From JBOGTC01 sp050692055 (GTDB lineage Bacteria > Chloroflexota > Limnocylindria > QHBO01), in contig JBOGTC010000030.1 of the NCBI GenBank assembly GCA_050692055.1, positions 1 through 25,397 of the forward strand: a DNA stretch of 25,397 nt, given 5' to 3'. The position numbers and the translations under genes were made by a program. This document shows, piece by piece, positions 6,425-13,563 of the stretch; position 1 is the stretch's first letter, and each line of letters starts with the position of its first letter. Below the pieces are notes generated by a model. It was not told the DNA's origin and did no database searches. It saw only the letters and a list, made by a program, of their open reading frames with translations.

Positions 6425-8413
6425 TCATGGATCGCCCAGGTGCCAGATGCGGAGGCCGCGGTTCTCGTAGACGAGCTCGAACGGTGCGCCGGCGGAGGCG
6501 AAGTCGGTCGGCATCGCGCACGACTGTGGCAGCCCGGCGTCGATGAGGTAGGCCGCGCCATACCGGCGCATGAGATCGGCCGAGAGCGACGGACTCCCGC
6601 CGCAGTAGATGGTCTGGACGTGGCTGATCCGCTCATCGGGAGCGTAGCCGAGGTTGGCGACGTAGGGTGCGAAGGTGGTCAGGCGCAGGCGCCCGGCGGG
6701 ATCGGTCAGGGAGTTGAGCCAGCCGTCGGTGACGAAGACGGAGCCCGGCGGCGTGTGCTCCGAGACCCACTCGGCCGCGGCGAGGGCGTTGGTCGAGATG
6801 ACCTGGAGCCGCGAGGTGGCGGTCCACGCGGCGACGAGCAGCGGTGAGGCCATGCTCACCACGAGGACGGCGGCAAGCGCCGGCGCCGGCCATCGGCGCA
6901 TGAGCCAGGCCGCCAGGAGCGCGACGGCGATCCACATCGCCTGGAAGTACTTGTTCATGTCGAAGTCGATCACGCTGAGCTGCACGACGTTCGGGATGGC
7001 GAAGAGGCCGATGAGCCAGACGGCCAGGAAGGCGCGCCGCGGCAACCCGGGCACCAGCAGCGCTGCGAGCGCCAGGACGAATGGCACGCCCAGGTTGGTC
7101 AGGTAGAAGAAGGCGACTGCCGCCGGTCCGTCGGCGATCGGTGCGGATGGCCACCACGCGACGAAGCGCACCGCCCCCGATCCGCTGGCCTGCAGCGCCG
7201 GCGCCGTGACGAACGGCAGCGCCAGCGCATAGGGCGCCAGGAGGGCCAGCGCATTCCGCGGTGCATCTCGGTCGACCAGCCGGCCGCCGATGAGCACGAA
7301 GGCCAGTGCCAGCAAGGGCAGCACCGGAAAGAAGAAGAAGTGGAAGGGCGCCAGCAGGGCGCCGAGAACTCCCGCCAGACCGATGAGCGCCGGCCTGTCG
7401 CGCCAGCCGCGGGCCCGCTGCCGAGCGGTCGGCAGTCCTGCGACGAGGAGCAGGACCGCTCCGACGAAGATCGGCAGGCCCGCGGTCGTGGCTCGATGCG
7501 CCAGCAGCCCCGTGCCCATGACCGACGGAATGCGGAAGTACGGCCAGCCGGTCAGCCACTGGTTGTCGTAGCTGTTCTGCGCGATGAGCTCGAGCGGCGG
7601 GCCAAGGCCCGCGGACAGGTCGCCAACGAAGCGCAACCAGCCCAAGCCGCCCGCGAAGACGGCGATCCCGGCCGCGATCGTCGCCGTGCGCCGGGCGTCG
7701 CGTCCGCGCAGCAGGCGCCGCGCCAGCGACCAGACGAGCAGGGCGAGGGCTGCGGCGAGGATGGTCGACTGCAGCACCATGGCGGGGACGCTGAACATAC
7801 CCGCGGCCTCGGCCACGATGGCGGCATGGAAGTCCGCGAACCAGTGGTAGATGAGCGGCACGCCGGCGAAGTAGGGGACCTCGGGCGGGAAGTTGGCGCC
7901 GGCGTTCAGCGTCTCGGCGATCGAGAGGTGCACGCCGAGGTCGCTCCAGTTCGATCCGCCCGCGTACACGCCCTCCGGCGTGACCCGCCACATGCCGACC
8001 GCCAGCGTGCCGCCCACCACGACGACGGCCAGCGTGGCCACCGCCAGGCCGGGGATCGCGCCGCGGAGGGCGCCGAGGTGCGGCGGCCGGATGCCGCCCC
8101 AGGCGGCGATCGGGATCGGCAGGGCCAGGGCCGCCGCCGTCGCGAACACGGTCTCGCGTCCGTAGGCGCCGACGGCCAGCGAGAGCCAGTACACGAGGTG
8201 CGTGGAGAGGACGATGGACAGCACGACCGCAAGGCCGATGCGCCCCGCGCCGTCGATCCGCGGCTGCGTCCAGGCGATCACCGCCCAGCCGGGCACCACG
8301 AAGAGGATCGGCCAGACGGTGGCTGCCGCGAGCATCGGCAGGAACCATGCGACCGCCAGGGCCACGGCCACGCCCAGCGTCGCGATCGCGGCGCGCACCA
8401 GGGGAGGGCTCAT
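6425..8413 (-). CDS. GT-C-like polytopic membrane protein
   Basis: This 662-aa protein has many hydrophobic helices, a first large outer loop at about residues 142-192, and a soluble C-terminal domain from about residue 545. The outer loop carries acidic and aromatic residues (GGSNWSDLGVHLSIAE with D158, then NFPPEVPYFAGVPLIYHWF), as in GT-C glycosyltransferases that use lipid-linked sugars. The C-terminal part (TPPGSVFVTDGWLNSL, then QTIYCGGSPSLSADLMRRYGAAYLID) resembles the extracytoplasmic tail of GT39-like membrane proteins. A role in cell-envelope glycosylation is inferred; donor and acceptor cannot be told. ATG 8413 is preceded by TATCAT at a distance of 9 bases. It lies 31 bases upstream of the importer ATPase gene on the same strand and is divergent from the PAP2 gene. 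Confidence 0.75.
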   Translation of the reverse strand: MSPPLVRAAIATLGVAVALAVAWFLPMLAAATVWPILFVVPGWAVIAWTQPRIDGAGRIGLAVVLSIVLSTHLVYWLSLAVGAYGRETVFATAAALALPIPIAAWGGIRPPHLGALRGAIPGLAVATLAVVVVGGTLAVGMWRVTPEGVYAGGSNWSDLGVHLSIAETLNAGANFPPEVPYFAGVPLIYHWFADFHAAIVAEAAGMFSVPAMVLQSTILAAALALLVWSLARRLLRGRDARRTATIAAGIAVFAGGLGWLRFVGDLSAGLGPPLELIAQNSYDNQWLTGWPYFRIPSVMGTGLLAHRATTAGLPIFVGAVLLLVAGLPTARQRARGWRDRPALIGLAGVLGALLAPFHFFFFPVLPLLALAFVLIGGRLVDRDAPRNALALLAPYALALPFVTAPALQASGSGAVRFVAWWPSAPIADGPAAVAFFYLTNLGVPFVLALAALLVPGLPRRAFLAVWLIGLFAIPNVVQLSVIDFDMNKYFQAMWIAVALLAAWLMRRWPAPALAAVLVVSMASPLLVAAWTATSRLQVISTNALAAAEWVSEHTPPGSVFVTDGWLNSLTDPAGRLRLTTFAPYVANLGYAPDERISHVQTIYCGGSPSLSADLMRRYGAAYLIDAGLPQSCAMPTDFASAGAPFELVYENRGLRIWHLGDP

Positions 8414-8422
8414 GGGCTGCGG

Positions 8423-8428
8423 ATGATA
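8423..8428 (-). promoter_or_regulatory. -10-like box of the GT-C-like gene
   Basis: TATCAT on the minus strand ends 9 bases before the start codon. It is only 11 bases from the oppositely directed TAGACT box of the PAP2 gene. Confidence 0.45.
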
Positions 8429-8439
8429 CGACCCGAGCC

Positions 8440-8445
8440 TAGACT
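8440..8445 (+). promoter_or_regulatory. -10-like box of the PAP2 gene
   Basis: TAGACT is followed by 9 bases and then the ATG at 8455. No ribosome-binding site fits in between, which suggests a very short leader. Confidence 0.45.
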
Positions 8446-8454
8446 GGCCGGACC

Positions 8455-9147
8455 ATGCGAGACCTGGTCAGGGCGGCGACGCCTGCACTGCTGCTGGGCG
8501 GCGCCGCGGGACTGGTCCTGCTCGCGGTGCTGGTCTCGACGGGCCTCTCTGATCCGGTCGACGGCACGCTGATCGACGTCGTTCGCAGCGCGGCGTTGGC
8601 GAATCTCCTCTCGCCACTGCGCTGGATCACCGAGCTGGGCTCCACCTGGGCTGTCGCGGCGGTGGCGGTCTGTGCGCTGGTGCTCGGCCTGCTCATCGGG
8701 CCTCGGCGGCTGGGCATGCTGGCGGCGATCACGATCCTCCTGGCGTCCATCGGCAACAGCCTGCTCAAGATCACCGTCGCCCGGCAGCGGCCTGACATGC
8801 TGGAACCGCTCATCGAGGAGCGAGGCTTCAGCTTCCCATCCGGGCACGCGGCGCTGGGAATGGTCGCATGGGGCATCCTGGCCGTCCTCATCTCCCGATC
8901 ACGGCTTCCGCTGCCTGCGCAGCACTGGGTGACGGCCATCATCGGCCTCGTGGTCTTCCTCATTGGAGCGTCCCGCGTCTGGCTCGGAGTGCACTTCCCG
9001 ACCGACGTCCTGGCCGGCTGGATCGCCGGGGGCATGGTGGTGCTCGCGTTCGCGGCGCTTACCCGTTCCGTGCGGATGGCGCCAGACGAGGTAGTGGCTG
9101 CCGAGGATCAAGCAGCGCCACGATCCGGTCGACCTGCGCCGGGTTGA
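8455..9147 (+). CDS. PAP2-family membrane phosphatase
   Basis: This 230-aa membrane protein of the PAP2/phosphatidic acid phosphatase superfamily has all three catalytic motifs: K105-x6-R112-P113 (KITVARQRP), P128-S-G-H131 (FPSGHA) and S173-R-x5-H180-x3-D184 (SRVWLGVHFPTD). H180 would form the phospho-enzyme and H131 act as acid. About six membrane helices are visible. Such enzymes dephosphorylate undecaprenyl pyrophosphate, phosphatidic acid or phosphatidylglycerophosphate; the substrate cannot be chosen here. The neighbouring divergent GT-C-like gene uses lipid-linked sugars in related families, so recycling of a polyprenyl carrier is an attractive but unproven link. The last 89 bases overlap the end of the convergent NERD-like gene. 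Confidence 0.93.
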   Translation: MRDLVRAATPALLLGGAAGLVLLAVLVSTGLSDPVDGTLIDVVRSAALANLLSPLRWITELGSTWAVAAVAVCALVLGLLIGPRRLGMLAAITILLASIGNSLLKITVARQRPDMLEPLIEERGFSFPSGHAALGMVAWGILAVLISRSRLPLPAQHWVTAIIGLVVFLIGASRVWLGVHFPTDVLAGWIAGGMVVLAFAALTRSVRMAPDEVVAAEDQAAPRSGRPAPG

Positions 9148-9628
9148 GCACCTCGTCCCGGGCGATCCGCTCGGCGAGCCGGTCCGCAGCAGGCTCGATG
9201 TGCACGCCGATCCTCTCGCCGGGCTCCCACTCGAGCTCGGTGCCGGTAGGGGGCATCAGGACCGATTCGACGGCGGCCGGCAGCGCGGCACGCTCGAGGT
9301 AGAGCGAGAGCCGTCGTCCGGCCAGTCGCGCGGTGGTCACGGGTTCTGCCTCCCAGGGCACCCAGGAGTCGGTGGCGCGGCTCCATCGGTACCAGTGCCC
9401 GTTGCGACGGTGGAAGCGGCCGCGCTCGCCGGCGCGGGTGATCGCCCACGAGCCGCCTGTGCCGACCACGACCGCGTCGATGGGCTCCGGACCGCCGGGC
9501 ACAACGGCGCGGAACCAGTGGTGGGCGTCGTCCAGGTGGCGGCCGAGCTCGGCCGCGAGTCGGTCGCCGTGACCCAGGCCCTGGAGCCCCAGTCGCCGGG
9601 ACCGGGAGGCGGGGGGATGAACGATCAT
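9059..9628 (-). CDS. Degenerate NERD-like domain protein
   Basis: This 189-aa protein has an N-terminal region resembling nuclease-related (NERD) domains. A helix with LAAELGRHL leads to PIDAVVVGTGGSWAITRAGERGRF and an aromatic RNGHWYRWS, in the positions of the family's ID..VVG..GvfvIetK..G core. D51 is kept, but the usual E-x-K is replaced by T64-R-A66, so nuclease chemistry is unlikely. The C-terminal half, rich in Arg, Glu and Leu, is not recognised. ATG 9628 is the first start codon after the divergent folE promoter region; longer readings would run antisense through folE. It converges on and overlaps the PAP2 gene by 89 bases. The family assignment is by eye and is moderately certain. 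Confidence 0.65.
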   Translation of the reverse strand: MIVHPPASRSRRLGLQGLGHGDRLAAELGRHLDDAHHWFRAVVPGGPEPIDAVVVGTGGSWAITRAGERGRFHRRNGHWYRWSRATDSWVPWEAEPVTTARLAGRRLSLYLERAALPAAVESVLMPPTGTELEWEPGERIGVHIEPAADRLAERIARDEVLNPAQVDRIVALLDPRQPLPRLAPSARNG

Positions 9629-9673
9629 GGCAGCGTCGGGGTCATCTCGGGGATGGTGGATGGGGCAAATGCG

Positions 9674-9679
9674 ATTGTA
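9674..9679 (-). promoter_or_regulatory. -10-like box of the NERD-like gene
   Basis: TACAAT on the minus strand lies about 45 bases upstream of the ATG at 9628, in the divergent gap shared with folE. No -35 box is obvious. Confidence 0.4.
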
Positions 9680-9720
9680 CCGTCCTGGACGCTGTATGCC
9701 CAGAGATTGTGGCGTCAGCC

Positions 9721-9726
9721 TATGAT
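9721..9726 (+). promoter_or_regulatory. -10-like box of folE
   Basis: TATGAT is followed after 7 bases (TTCGGCC) by GTG 9734. The box contains an in-frame ATG at 9722. If the box is the promoter, translation must begin at the GTG on a nearly leaderless RNA. Confidence 0.45.
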
Positions 9727-9733
9727 TTCGGCC

Positions 9734-10312
9734 GTGGACGACACCGGTAGCAACCTGGAGGCGGCGGTCAGCTCCCTGCTGGTCGAGATCGGCGAGGATC
9801 CTGCCAGGCAGGGCCTGATCCGTACGCCGGAGCGCGTGCGGCGCATGTACGCCGAGCTCACCGCCGGCTACCGGACCGATCCCGAGCAGCTGATGAACGG
9901 CGCATGCTTCGAAGTCGACTACGACGAGATGGTCGTCGTGCGCGACATCGAGCTCTACTCCCTCTGCGAGCACCATCTGCTGCCGTTCCACGGGCGCGCC
10001 CACGTGGGCTACCTGCCGCGCGGCCGGGTCATCGGCCTTTCGAAGATCCCGCGCATCGTCGACATGTACGCCCACCGGCTGCAGGTCCAGGAGCGGCTCA
10101 CCGTGCAGATCGCCGACTTCCTCATGGAGCGCCTCGCACCGAAGGGCGTGGGCTGCGTAGTCGAGGCCACGCACCTGTGCACCATGATGCGCGGCGTGCG
10201 AAAGCAGGAGGCGACCATGGTCACCTCGTCGATGCTCGGGCGCTTCCGCCAGGATCCGAAGACGCGATCCGAGTTCCTGACCTTCATCGGCCGCGCGTCG
10301 GCGGAGCGGTAG
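9734..10312 (+). CDS. folE: GTP cyclohydrolase I
   Basis: FolE converts GTP to 7,8-dihydroneopterin triphosphate, the first step of folate (and other pterin) synthesis, in the cytoplasm. This 192-aa type I enzyme keeps the zinc ligands C78 and H81 (in LYSLCEHHLLPFHGRAHVGY) and C149 (in HLCTMMRGV), and the conserved H80 and H147. GLSKIPRIVDMYAHRLQVQERLT and the C-terminal EATMVTSSMLGRF also match the family. GTG 9734 is preferred because it follows the TATGAT box at the spacing seen for neighbouring genes; ATG 9722 would add four residues. The pterin dehydratase gene begins 5 bases after its stop, so the two are co-transcribed. Confidence 0.96.
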   Translation: MDDTGSNLEAAVSSLLVEIGEDPARQGLIRTPERVRRMYAELTAGYRTDPEQLMNGACFEVDYDEMVVVRDIELYSLCEHHLLPFHGRAHVGYLPRGRVIGLSKIPRIVDMYAHRLQVQERLTVQIADFLMERLAPKGVGCVVEATHLCTMMRGVRKQEATMVTSSMLGRFRQDPKTRSEFLTFIGRASAER

Positions 10313-10317
10313 GACCC

Positions 10318-10614
10318 ATGCCGGCCGCGCCGCTCCTCACCGATGACGAGCTCGCGGACGGCTTGACCCGCCTGCCCGAGTGGCGGCACGAGGGCGGTGC
10401 CATCACGCGGACCATCAAGCTGCGTGACTTCCGGGGGGCGATCGCCCTGGTGAACCGTGTCGCGGATGCGGCCGAGGAGGCGAACCACCATCCGGACATC
10501 GAGATCCGCGGCTACAACCGCGTGACGCTCACGCTGGTCACGCACGCAGTCAATGGCCTGACGCAGCGCGATCTTGACCTCGCGGCGCGGATCGACGAGC
10601 TCGCGCGCGACTAG
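10318..10614 (+). CDS. 4a-hydroxytetrahydrobiopterin dehydratase (PCD/DCoH)
   Basis: This 98-aa protein is a pterin-4a-carbinolamine dehydratase. Known members recycle the hydroxylated pterin formed by aromatic amino-acid hydroxylases, and some bacterial members act with molybdopterin enzymes or in folate salvage. The active-site set is intact: H57-H58-P59 (EEANHHPDI) and H76 (TLVTHAVNGLT), with the usual LTDDEL start and W22. The ATG lies 5 bases beyond the folE stop, indicating an operon for pterin metabolism. No aromatic amino-acid hydroxylase is in the window, so the physiological partner is unknown. The stop codon TAG is also the first half of the next gene's TAGAAT box. Confidence 0.93.
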   Translation: MPAAPLLTDDELADGLTRLPEWRHEGGAITRTIKLRDFRGAIALVNRVADAAEEANHHPDIEIRGYNRVTLTLVTHAVNGLTQRDLDLAARIDELARD

Positions 10615-10627
10615 AATCGGTTCCCGC
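10612..10627 (+). promoter_or_regulatory. Promoter with CGGTYCC discriminator, mcmA2
   Basis: TAGAAT (10612-10617) is followed at once by CGGTTCCCGC and the ATG at 10628. The box overlaps the stop codon of the upstream pterin dehydratase. The 12 bases AATCGGTTCCCG recur at 18603-18614, and one base differs at 19391-19402 before gdhA. Confidence 0.55.
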
Positions 10628-11050
10628 ATGACCGACGAGACCGATGCCGGCCGCACCACTCCCATCCGCGTCCTGATCGCCAAGCCCGGCCTGGACGGCC
10701 ACGACCGCGGCGCCAAGGTGCTGGCCCGGGGCCTGCGCGACGAGGGCTTCGAAGTGATCTACACCGGCCTGCGCCAGACCCCCGAGATGATCGCCGACGC
10801 CGCCGAGCAGGAGGACGTCGACGTCGTGGGCCTTTCGATCCTGTCCGGCGCCCACATGGCGTTGCTGCCACGGACCGTGGAGCTGCTGCGCTCGCGCGGC
10901 ATGGAGGACGTGCTCGTCGCGGCCGGCGGGATCATCCCCGATGCCGATGTGACGAAGCTCAAGGAGGCCGGCGTGGCCGAGATCTTCGGGCCCGGCACGA
11001 GCATCGGCCAGATCGCGCGCTACTTCAGGGAGCACGCTCGGCGGTCGTGA
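10628..11050 (+). CDS. Methylmalonyl-CoA mutase, B12-binding subunit
   Basis: This 140-aa protein is a stand-alone cobalamin-binding domain of methylmalonyl-CoA mutase (small or C-terminal subunit). It has the base-off/His-on motif D23-G-H25-D-R-G, H25 being the lower axial cobalt ligand, then the conserved LSILSGAHM and AAGGIIPDADVTKLKEAGVAEIFGPG. The mutase interconverts (R)-methylmalonyl-CoA and succinyl-CoA. In two-subunit enzymes the catalytic TIM-barrel part is a separate gene; it is absent here and must lie elsewhere. The next gene is the mutase chaperone MeaB, which supports the assignment over other B12 proteins. ATG 10628 follows TAGAAT by 10 bases; upstream in-frame readings would overlap the pterin dehydratase gene. 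Confidence 0.92.
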   Translation: MTDETDAGRTTPIRVLIAKPGLDGHDRGAKVLARGLRDEGFEVIYTGLRQTPEMIADAAEQEDVDVVGLSILSGAHMALLPRTVELLRSRGMEDVLVAAGGIIPDADVTKLKEAGVAEIFGPGTSIGQIARYFREHARRS

Positions 11051-11057
11051 CGCTGAT

Positions 11058-11079
11058 ATATACGTATATGCTCGGTCTC
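11058..11079 (+). promoter_or_regulatory. AT-rich palindrome and promoter upstream of meaB
   Basis: ATATACGTATAT (11058-11069) is a perfect 12-bp palindrome, an isolated AT patch in GC-rich DNA. It runs into TATGCT (11067-11072) followed by CGGTCTC, resembling the -10 plus CGGTYCC motif of neighbouring promoters. The start codon is 15 bases further on. It may be promoter and operator in one. Confidence 0.45.
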
Positions 11080-11087
11080 TGCCGCTG

Positions 11088-12014
11088 ATGGAGGCGCCGG
11101 CAACGGTGGTCGACCTGCTGGCCTCCGGCGAGCGGCGACCCCTGGCGCGCCTGCTGACGGCGATCGAGAGCGGCGATGCGGCGGTCCGCAGGGAGCTGCC
11201 ACGGCTCTTCGCCGCGGGGCGCGGGGCACACGTGGTGGGCATCACCGGTCCGCCGGGCAGTGGCAAGTCGACGCTGGTCAGCATGCTCATCGGGGAGTGG
11301 CGGAAGCGGCATCGCCGCGTTGGCATCCTCGCAGTCGACCCGAGCTCGCCCTACACCGGCGGCGCCATCCTGGGCGACAGGATCCGGATGATGGAGCACG
11401 CCGCCGACCGCGACGTCTTCGTGCGCTCGATGGCCAGCCGCGGCGAGCTGGGCGGCATCGCCGCCACGACGTGGATCGCCGCAGCCGCGCTCGACGCCGC
11501 GGGCTACGACCCGGTCGTCATCGAGACGGTCGGCGCGGGCCAGTCGGAGGTGGAGATCGCGCATCTGGCTGAAACGACCGTCGTGGTCGAGGCGCCCGAC
11601 ATGGGCGACGAGGTGCAGGCCATCAAGGCGGGGCTGCTCGAGGTGGCCGACGTCATCGCCGTCAACAAGGGCGACCGCCCCGGTGCCGACCGTGCTGCTC
11701 GCCAGCTGCGGGCCATGCTCTCCACCGCGGGCGGCCGCGTCGAGCGCAAGCCTCCTCCGGTCATGCTCACCACCGCCACCACCGGCGACGGCGTCGCGGC
11801 GCTGGCCGATGCGATCGACGCGCATCGGTCCGAAGCTCGCTCGCCAGAGCAGGCGCGAGATCGCGCTCGACACCAGGTTCGTCGAGCGCTTGCCGATCTC
11901 GCCGCGCGACGGGCCACCGTCCATTCGGACTGGGAGCCGATCATCCGTGCCGTGGCTGACCGTGAGCTCGATCCGCTCACGGCCGCGGAGCGCCTCATGG
12001 ATGCCGACGGGTGA
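11088..12014 (+). CDS. meaB: Methylmalonyl-CoA mutase-associated GTPase
   Basis: MeaB (ArgK family) is a G3E P-loop GTPase that gates adenosylcobalamin loading into methylmalonyl-CoA mutase and helps remove damaged cofactor. This 308-aa copy has Walker A at residues 54-62 (GPPGSGKST), the conserved DPSSPYTGGAILGDRIRM switch region, the ETVGAGQSE segment and the base-specificity motif NKGD. The helical N-terminal extension and the C-terminal dimerisation arm (WEPIIRAVADRELDPLTAAERL) are present, so it looks complete. The adjacent B12-binding subunit supports this role over the older arginine-transport label ArgK. Its stop overlaps the start of the VOC gene (GTGA). Confidence 0.95.
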   Translation: MEAPATVVDLLASGERRPLARLLTAIESGDAAVRRELPRLFAAGRGAHVVGITGPPGSGKSTLVSMLIGEWRKRHRRVGILAVDPSSPYTGGAILGDRIRMMEHAADRDVFVRSMASRGELGGIAATTWIAAAALDAAGYDPVVIETVGAGQSEVEIAHLAETTVVVEAPDMGDEVQAIKAGLLEVADVIAVNKGDRPGADRAARQLRAMLSTAGGRVERKPPPVMLTTATTGDGVAALADAIDAHRSEARSPEQARDRARHQVRRALADLAARRATVHSDWEPIIRAVADRELDPLTAAERLMDADG

Positions 12015-12367
12015 TTCACCATGTTCAGCTCGGGGCGCCAGCCGGAGCGGAGGAGGAGGCGCGAGCCTTCTGGGTCGGCGTACTCGGGTTCGAGGAGATC
12101 GCGAAGCCGCCGGCCCTCGCCCACCGCGGCGGCTGCTGGTTCCGCGGGCATGGGATCGAGATCCACTTCGGCATCGAGGACGACTTCCGGCCCGCCGCCA
12201 AGGCTCATCCCGGCCTGCTCGTCCCGCAACTGGACGTCGTGGCGGCTCGGCTCGCGGGCGCCGGCCATCGTCTCGAATGGGACGATAGCATCCCGGGAAT
12301 GCGCCGCTTCTATACCGCGGATCCGTTCGGCAACCGCCTGGAGTTCCTCGAGCCCGCACACGCCTGA
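12011..12367 (+). CDS. VOC-family (glyoxalase-like) protein
   Basis: This 118-aa protein has the vicinal-oxygen-chelate fold: two beta-alpha-beta-beta-beta modules beginning IHHVQLGAPAGAEEEARAFWVGVLGF and ending FYTADPFGNRLEFLEP. Likely metal positions are H4 in the first strand, a His/Glu in IEIHFGIE and the Glu of LEFLEP. The GTG start overlaps the meaB stop, so it is translationally coupled to B12/propionate genes. That context invites the idea of methylmalonyl-CoA epimerase, which is also a VOC protein, but the sequence is shorter and looks like a generic single-domain VOC protein. The substrate is therefore left open. Confidence 0.85.
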   Translation: MIHHVQLGAPAGAEEEARAFWVGVLGFEEIAKPPALAHRGGCWFRGHGIEIHFGIEDDFRPAAKAHPGLLVPQLDVVAARLAGAGHRLEWDDSIPGMRRFYTADPFGNRLEFLEPAHA

Positions 12368-12645
12368 CATCTGTGCCTGCCGGCGACCGAGTCTGTGGAC
12401 CTCGATCGAGTAGCGGCCGCGTGTCGAAAGGGCGCTCAGGCGGGCGCAGTTTGCCAGATAGTCACGGGGAGACTGTTAGGCAGGGTTGTCGGCATCCGGC
12501 CATCGCCGCTGAGCGTGATTCACCGGTCCGGAACTCCAGAATCTGCCCGCGAGTATGCCTTGTAGTCATCCGGGGACTATGTGGCAAAGTGGGGAGGGCC
12601 GGCGTTGCGGGCTGGCGCAGCCGTTAGGGAGCGGCAGCGACGGGA

Positions 12646-12657
12646 GAGTGGCCACTC
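12646..12657. promoter_or_regulatory. Palindromic operator candidate, hydroxyacyl-CoA dehydrogenase promoter
   Basis: GAGTGGCCACTC is a perfect 12-bp palindrome ending 18 bases before the TACGCT box, so it covers the -35 area of the predicted promoter. Position and symmetry suit a TetR- or FadR-like repressor, or an activator, of fatty-acid genes. The regulator is not in the window. Confidence 0.45.
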
Positions 12658-12675
12658 GCGGATGGCGGCGGCTGG

Positions 12676-12690
12676 TACGCTTCGGTGCCC
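12676..12690 (+). promoter_or_regulatory. Promoter with CGGTNCC discriminator, beta-oxidation operon
   Basis: TACGCT (12676-12681) is followed by T, CGGTGCCC and the ATG at 12691. The spacing of 9 bases and the CGGTNCC stretch match the promoters of mcmA2 and gdhA. Confidence 0.45.
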
Positions 12691-13563
12691 ATGAGCATTG
12701 AACGCGTCTTCGTCATCGGCGCCGGCCTGATGGGACATGGCATCGCCCAGGTCAGCGCCGCGGCCGGGAAGCAGGTCACGCTCTCCGACCGCACGGCCGA
12801 GCTGGCGGAGAAGGGCGCCGCCCGGATAGCCGGAAACCTGAAGAGACAGGTGGACAAGGGGAAGCTCGCGCAGCCGGCCGCGAGCGCCATCATCGATCGC
12901 ATCTCAACCGCTCAAGGCACCGATGGCGCAGCCGGCCACGAGATCGTCATCGAGGCCGTCTTCGAGGACGAGGCGGTCAAGCGCCAGACGTGGGCCGAGC
13001 TGACCGAACGCGCAGACGGTGACGCCGTCTTCGCCACCAACACCAGCAGCATCAGCATCACAGGCCTTGCCACTTCGACCGACCGCCCTGCGAGGTTCAT
13101 CGGCCTTCATTTCTTCTCGCCGGTCCCGGTCATGGGCCTCATCGAGATCATCCGCGGGCTGGAGACCGATGACGCCACGTACGAGGTGTGCAGGGCGTTC
13201 GCCGAGGAGCTGGGAAAGACGGTCATCGAGTCGAAGGACTATCCGGGCTTCCTGGTCAACCGTATGCTCGGACCGTTCATCAACGAGGCGGTGTTCGCAC
13301 TCATGGAGTCAACCGGCACGGCCGAGCACATCGACACCGGAGCCAAGCTCGGCCTGAACCATCCCATGGGCCCGCTGGAGCTGGCCGACTTCATCGGCAA
13401 CGACATCATGCTCAACGTCATGGACGTCCTGTATCGCGGCTTCGGTGATCCGAAGTTCCGGGCCGCGCCCCTGCTGCGGCAGATGGTCATGGCCGGGCAC
13501 CTGGGCCGGAAGACGCAGCGCGGCTTCTATCGGTACGACGAGCAGGGGAACAAGATCGGCTGA
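12691..13563 (+). CDS. 3-hydroxyacyl-CoA (3-hydroxybutyryl-CoA) dehydrogenase
   Basis: This 290-aa enzyme oxidises 3-hydroxyacyl-CoA to 3-ketoacyl-CoA with NAD(P). It has the Rossmann motif G10-A-G-L-M-G15, the acidic residue after the second strand (LSDR), the conserved ATNTSSISI stretch, the catalytic H140 in GLHFFSPVPVM, and the C-terminal helical domain (GFLVNRMLGPFINEA, LGLNHPMGPLELADFIGND). Size and lack of a hydratase domain fit the single-function HBD/PaaH type rather than fused FadB. ATG 12691 is preferred to GTG 12685 because of promoter spacing. The stop and the next ATG share one base (TGATG), so it is coupled to the acyl-CoA dehydrogenase gene. Confidence 0.95.
   Translation: MSIERVFVIGAGLMGHGIAQVSAAAGKQVTLSDRTAELAEKGAARIAGNLKRQVDKGKLAQPAASAIIDRISTAQGTDGAAGHEIVIEAVFEDEAVKRQTWAELTERADGDAVFATNTSSISITGLATSTDRPARFIGLHFFSPVPVMGLIEIIRGLETDDATYEVCRAFAEELGKTVIESKDYPGFLVNRMLGPFINEAVFALMESTGTAEHIDTGAKLGLNHPMGPLELADFIGNDIMLNVMDVLYRGFGDPKFRAAPLLRQMVMAGHLGRKTQRGFYRYDEQGNKIG

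Larger units (their letters stand above)
12368..12690. other. Intergenic region upstream of beta-oxidation genes
   Basis: I see no credible gene in these 323 bases. Two similar short hairpins occur, TAGTC (12459-12463) with GACT, and TAGTC (12563-12567) with GACTA (12575-12579). They belong to a direct repeat TGCC-N3-TAGTCA starting at 12452 and 12556, 104 bases apart. GGCTG and CAGCC form another small stem near 12610. A 12-bp palindrome and a promoter lie at the right edge. Confidence 0.6.

Noticed and set aside
9629..10174. Long minus-strand extension of the NERD-like gene through folE
   Set aside because: It is antisense to the conserved folE sequence and has no family features; the real start is at 9628.
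11088..12014. Arginine/lysine transport kinase ArgK
   Set aside because: This is a historical name; the adjacent mutase B12 subunit and GTPase motifs identify MeaB.
11025..12359. 444-codon minus-strand open frame over meaB and the VOC gene
   Set aside because: High GC opens long antisense frames; the protein is Arg/Gly/His-rich without domains, while the plus strand encodes clear families.
12011..12367. Methylmalonyl-CoA epimerase
   Set aside because: Context fits, but the sequence is a short generic VOC domain without the typical epimerase start and length.
12373..12627. 84-codon open frame before the hydroxyacyl-CoA dehydrogenase
   Set aside because: No ribosome-binding site, no promoter and no recognisable protein features; the sequence holds hairpins instead.
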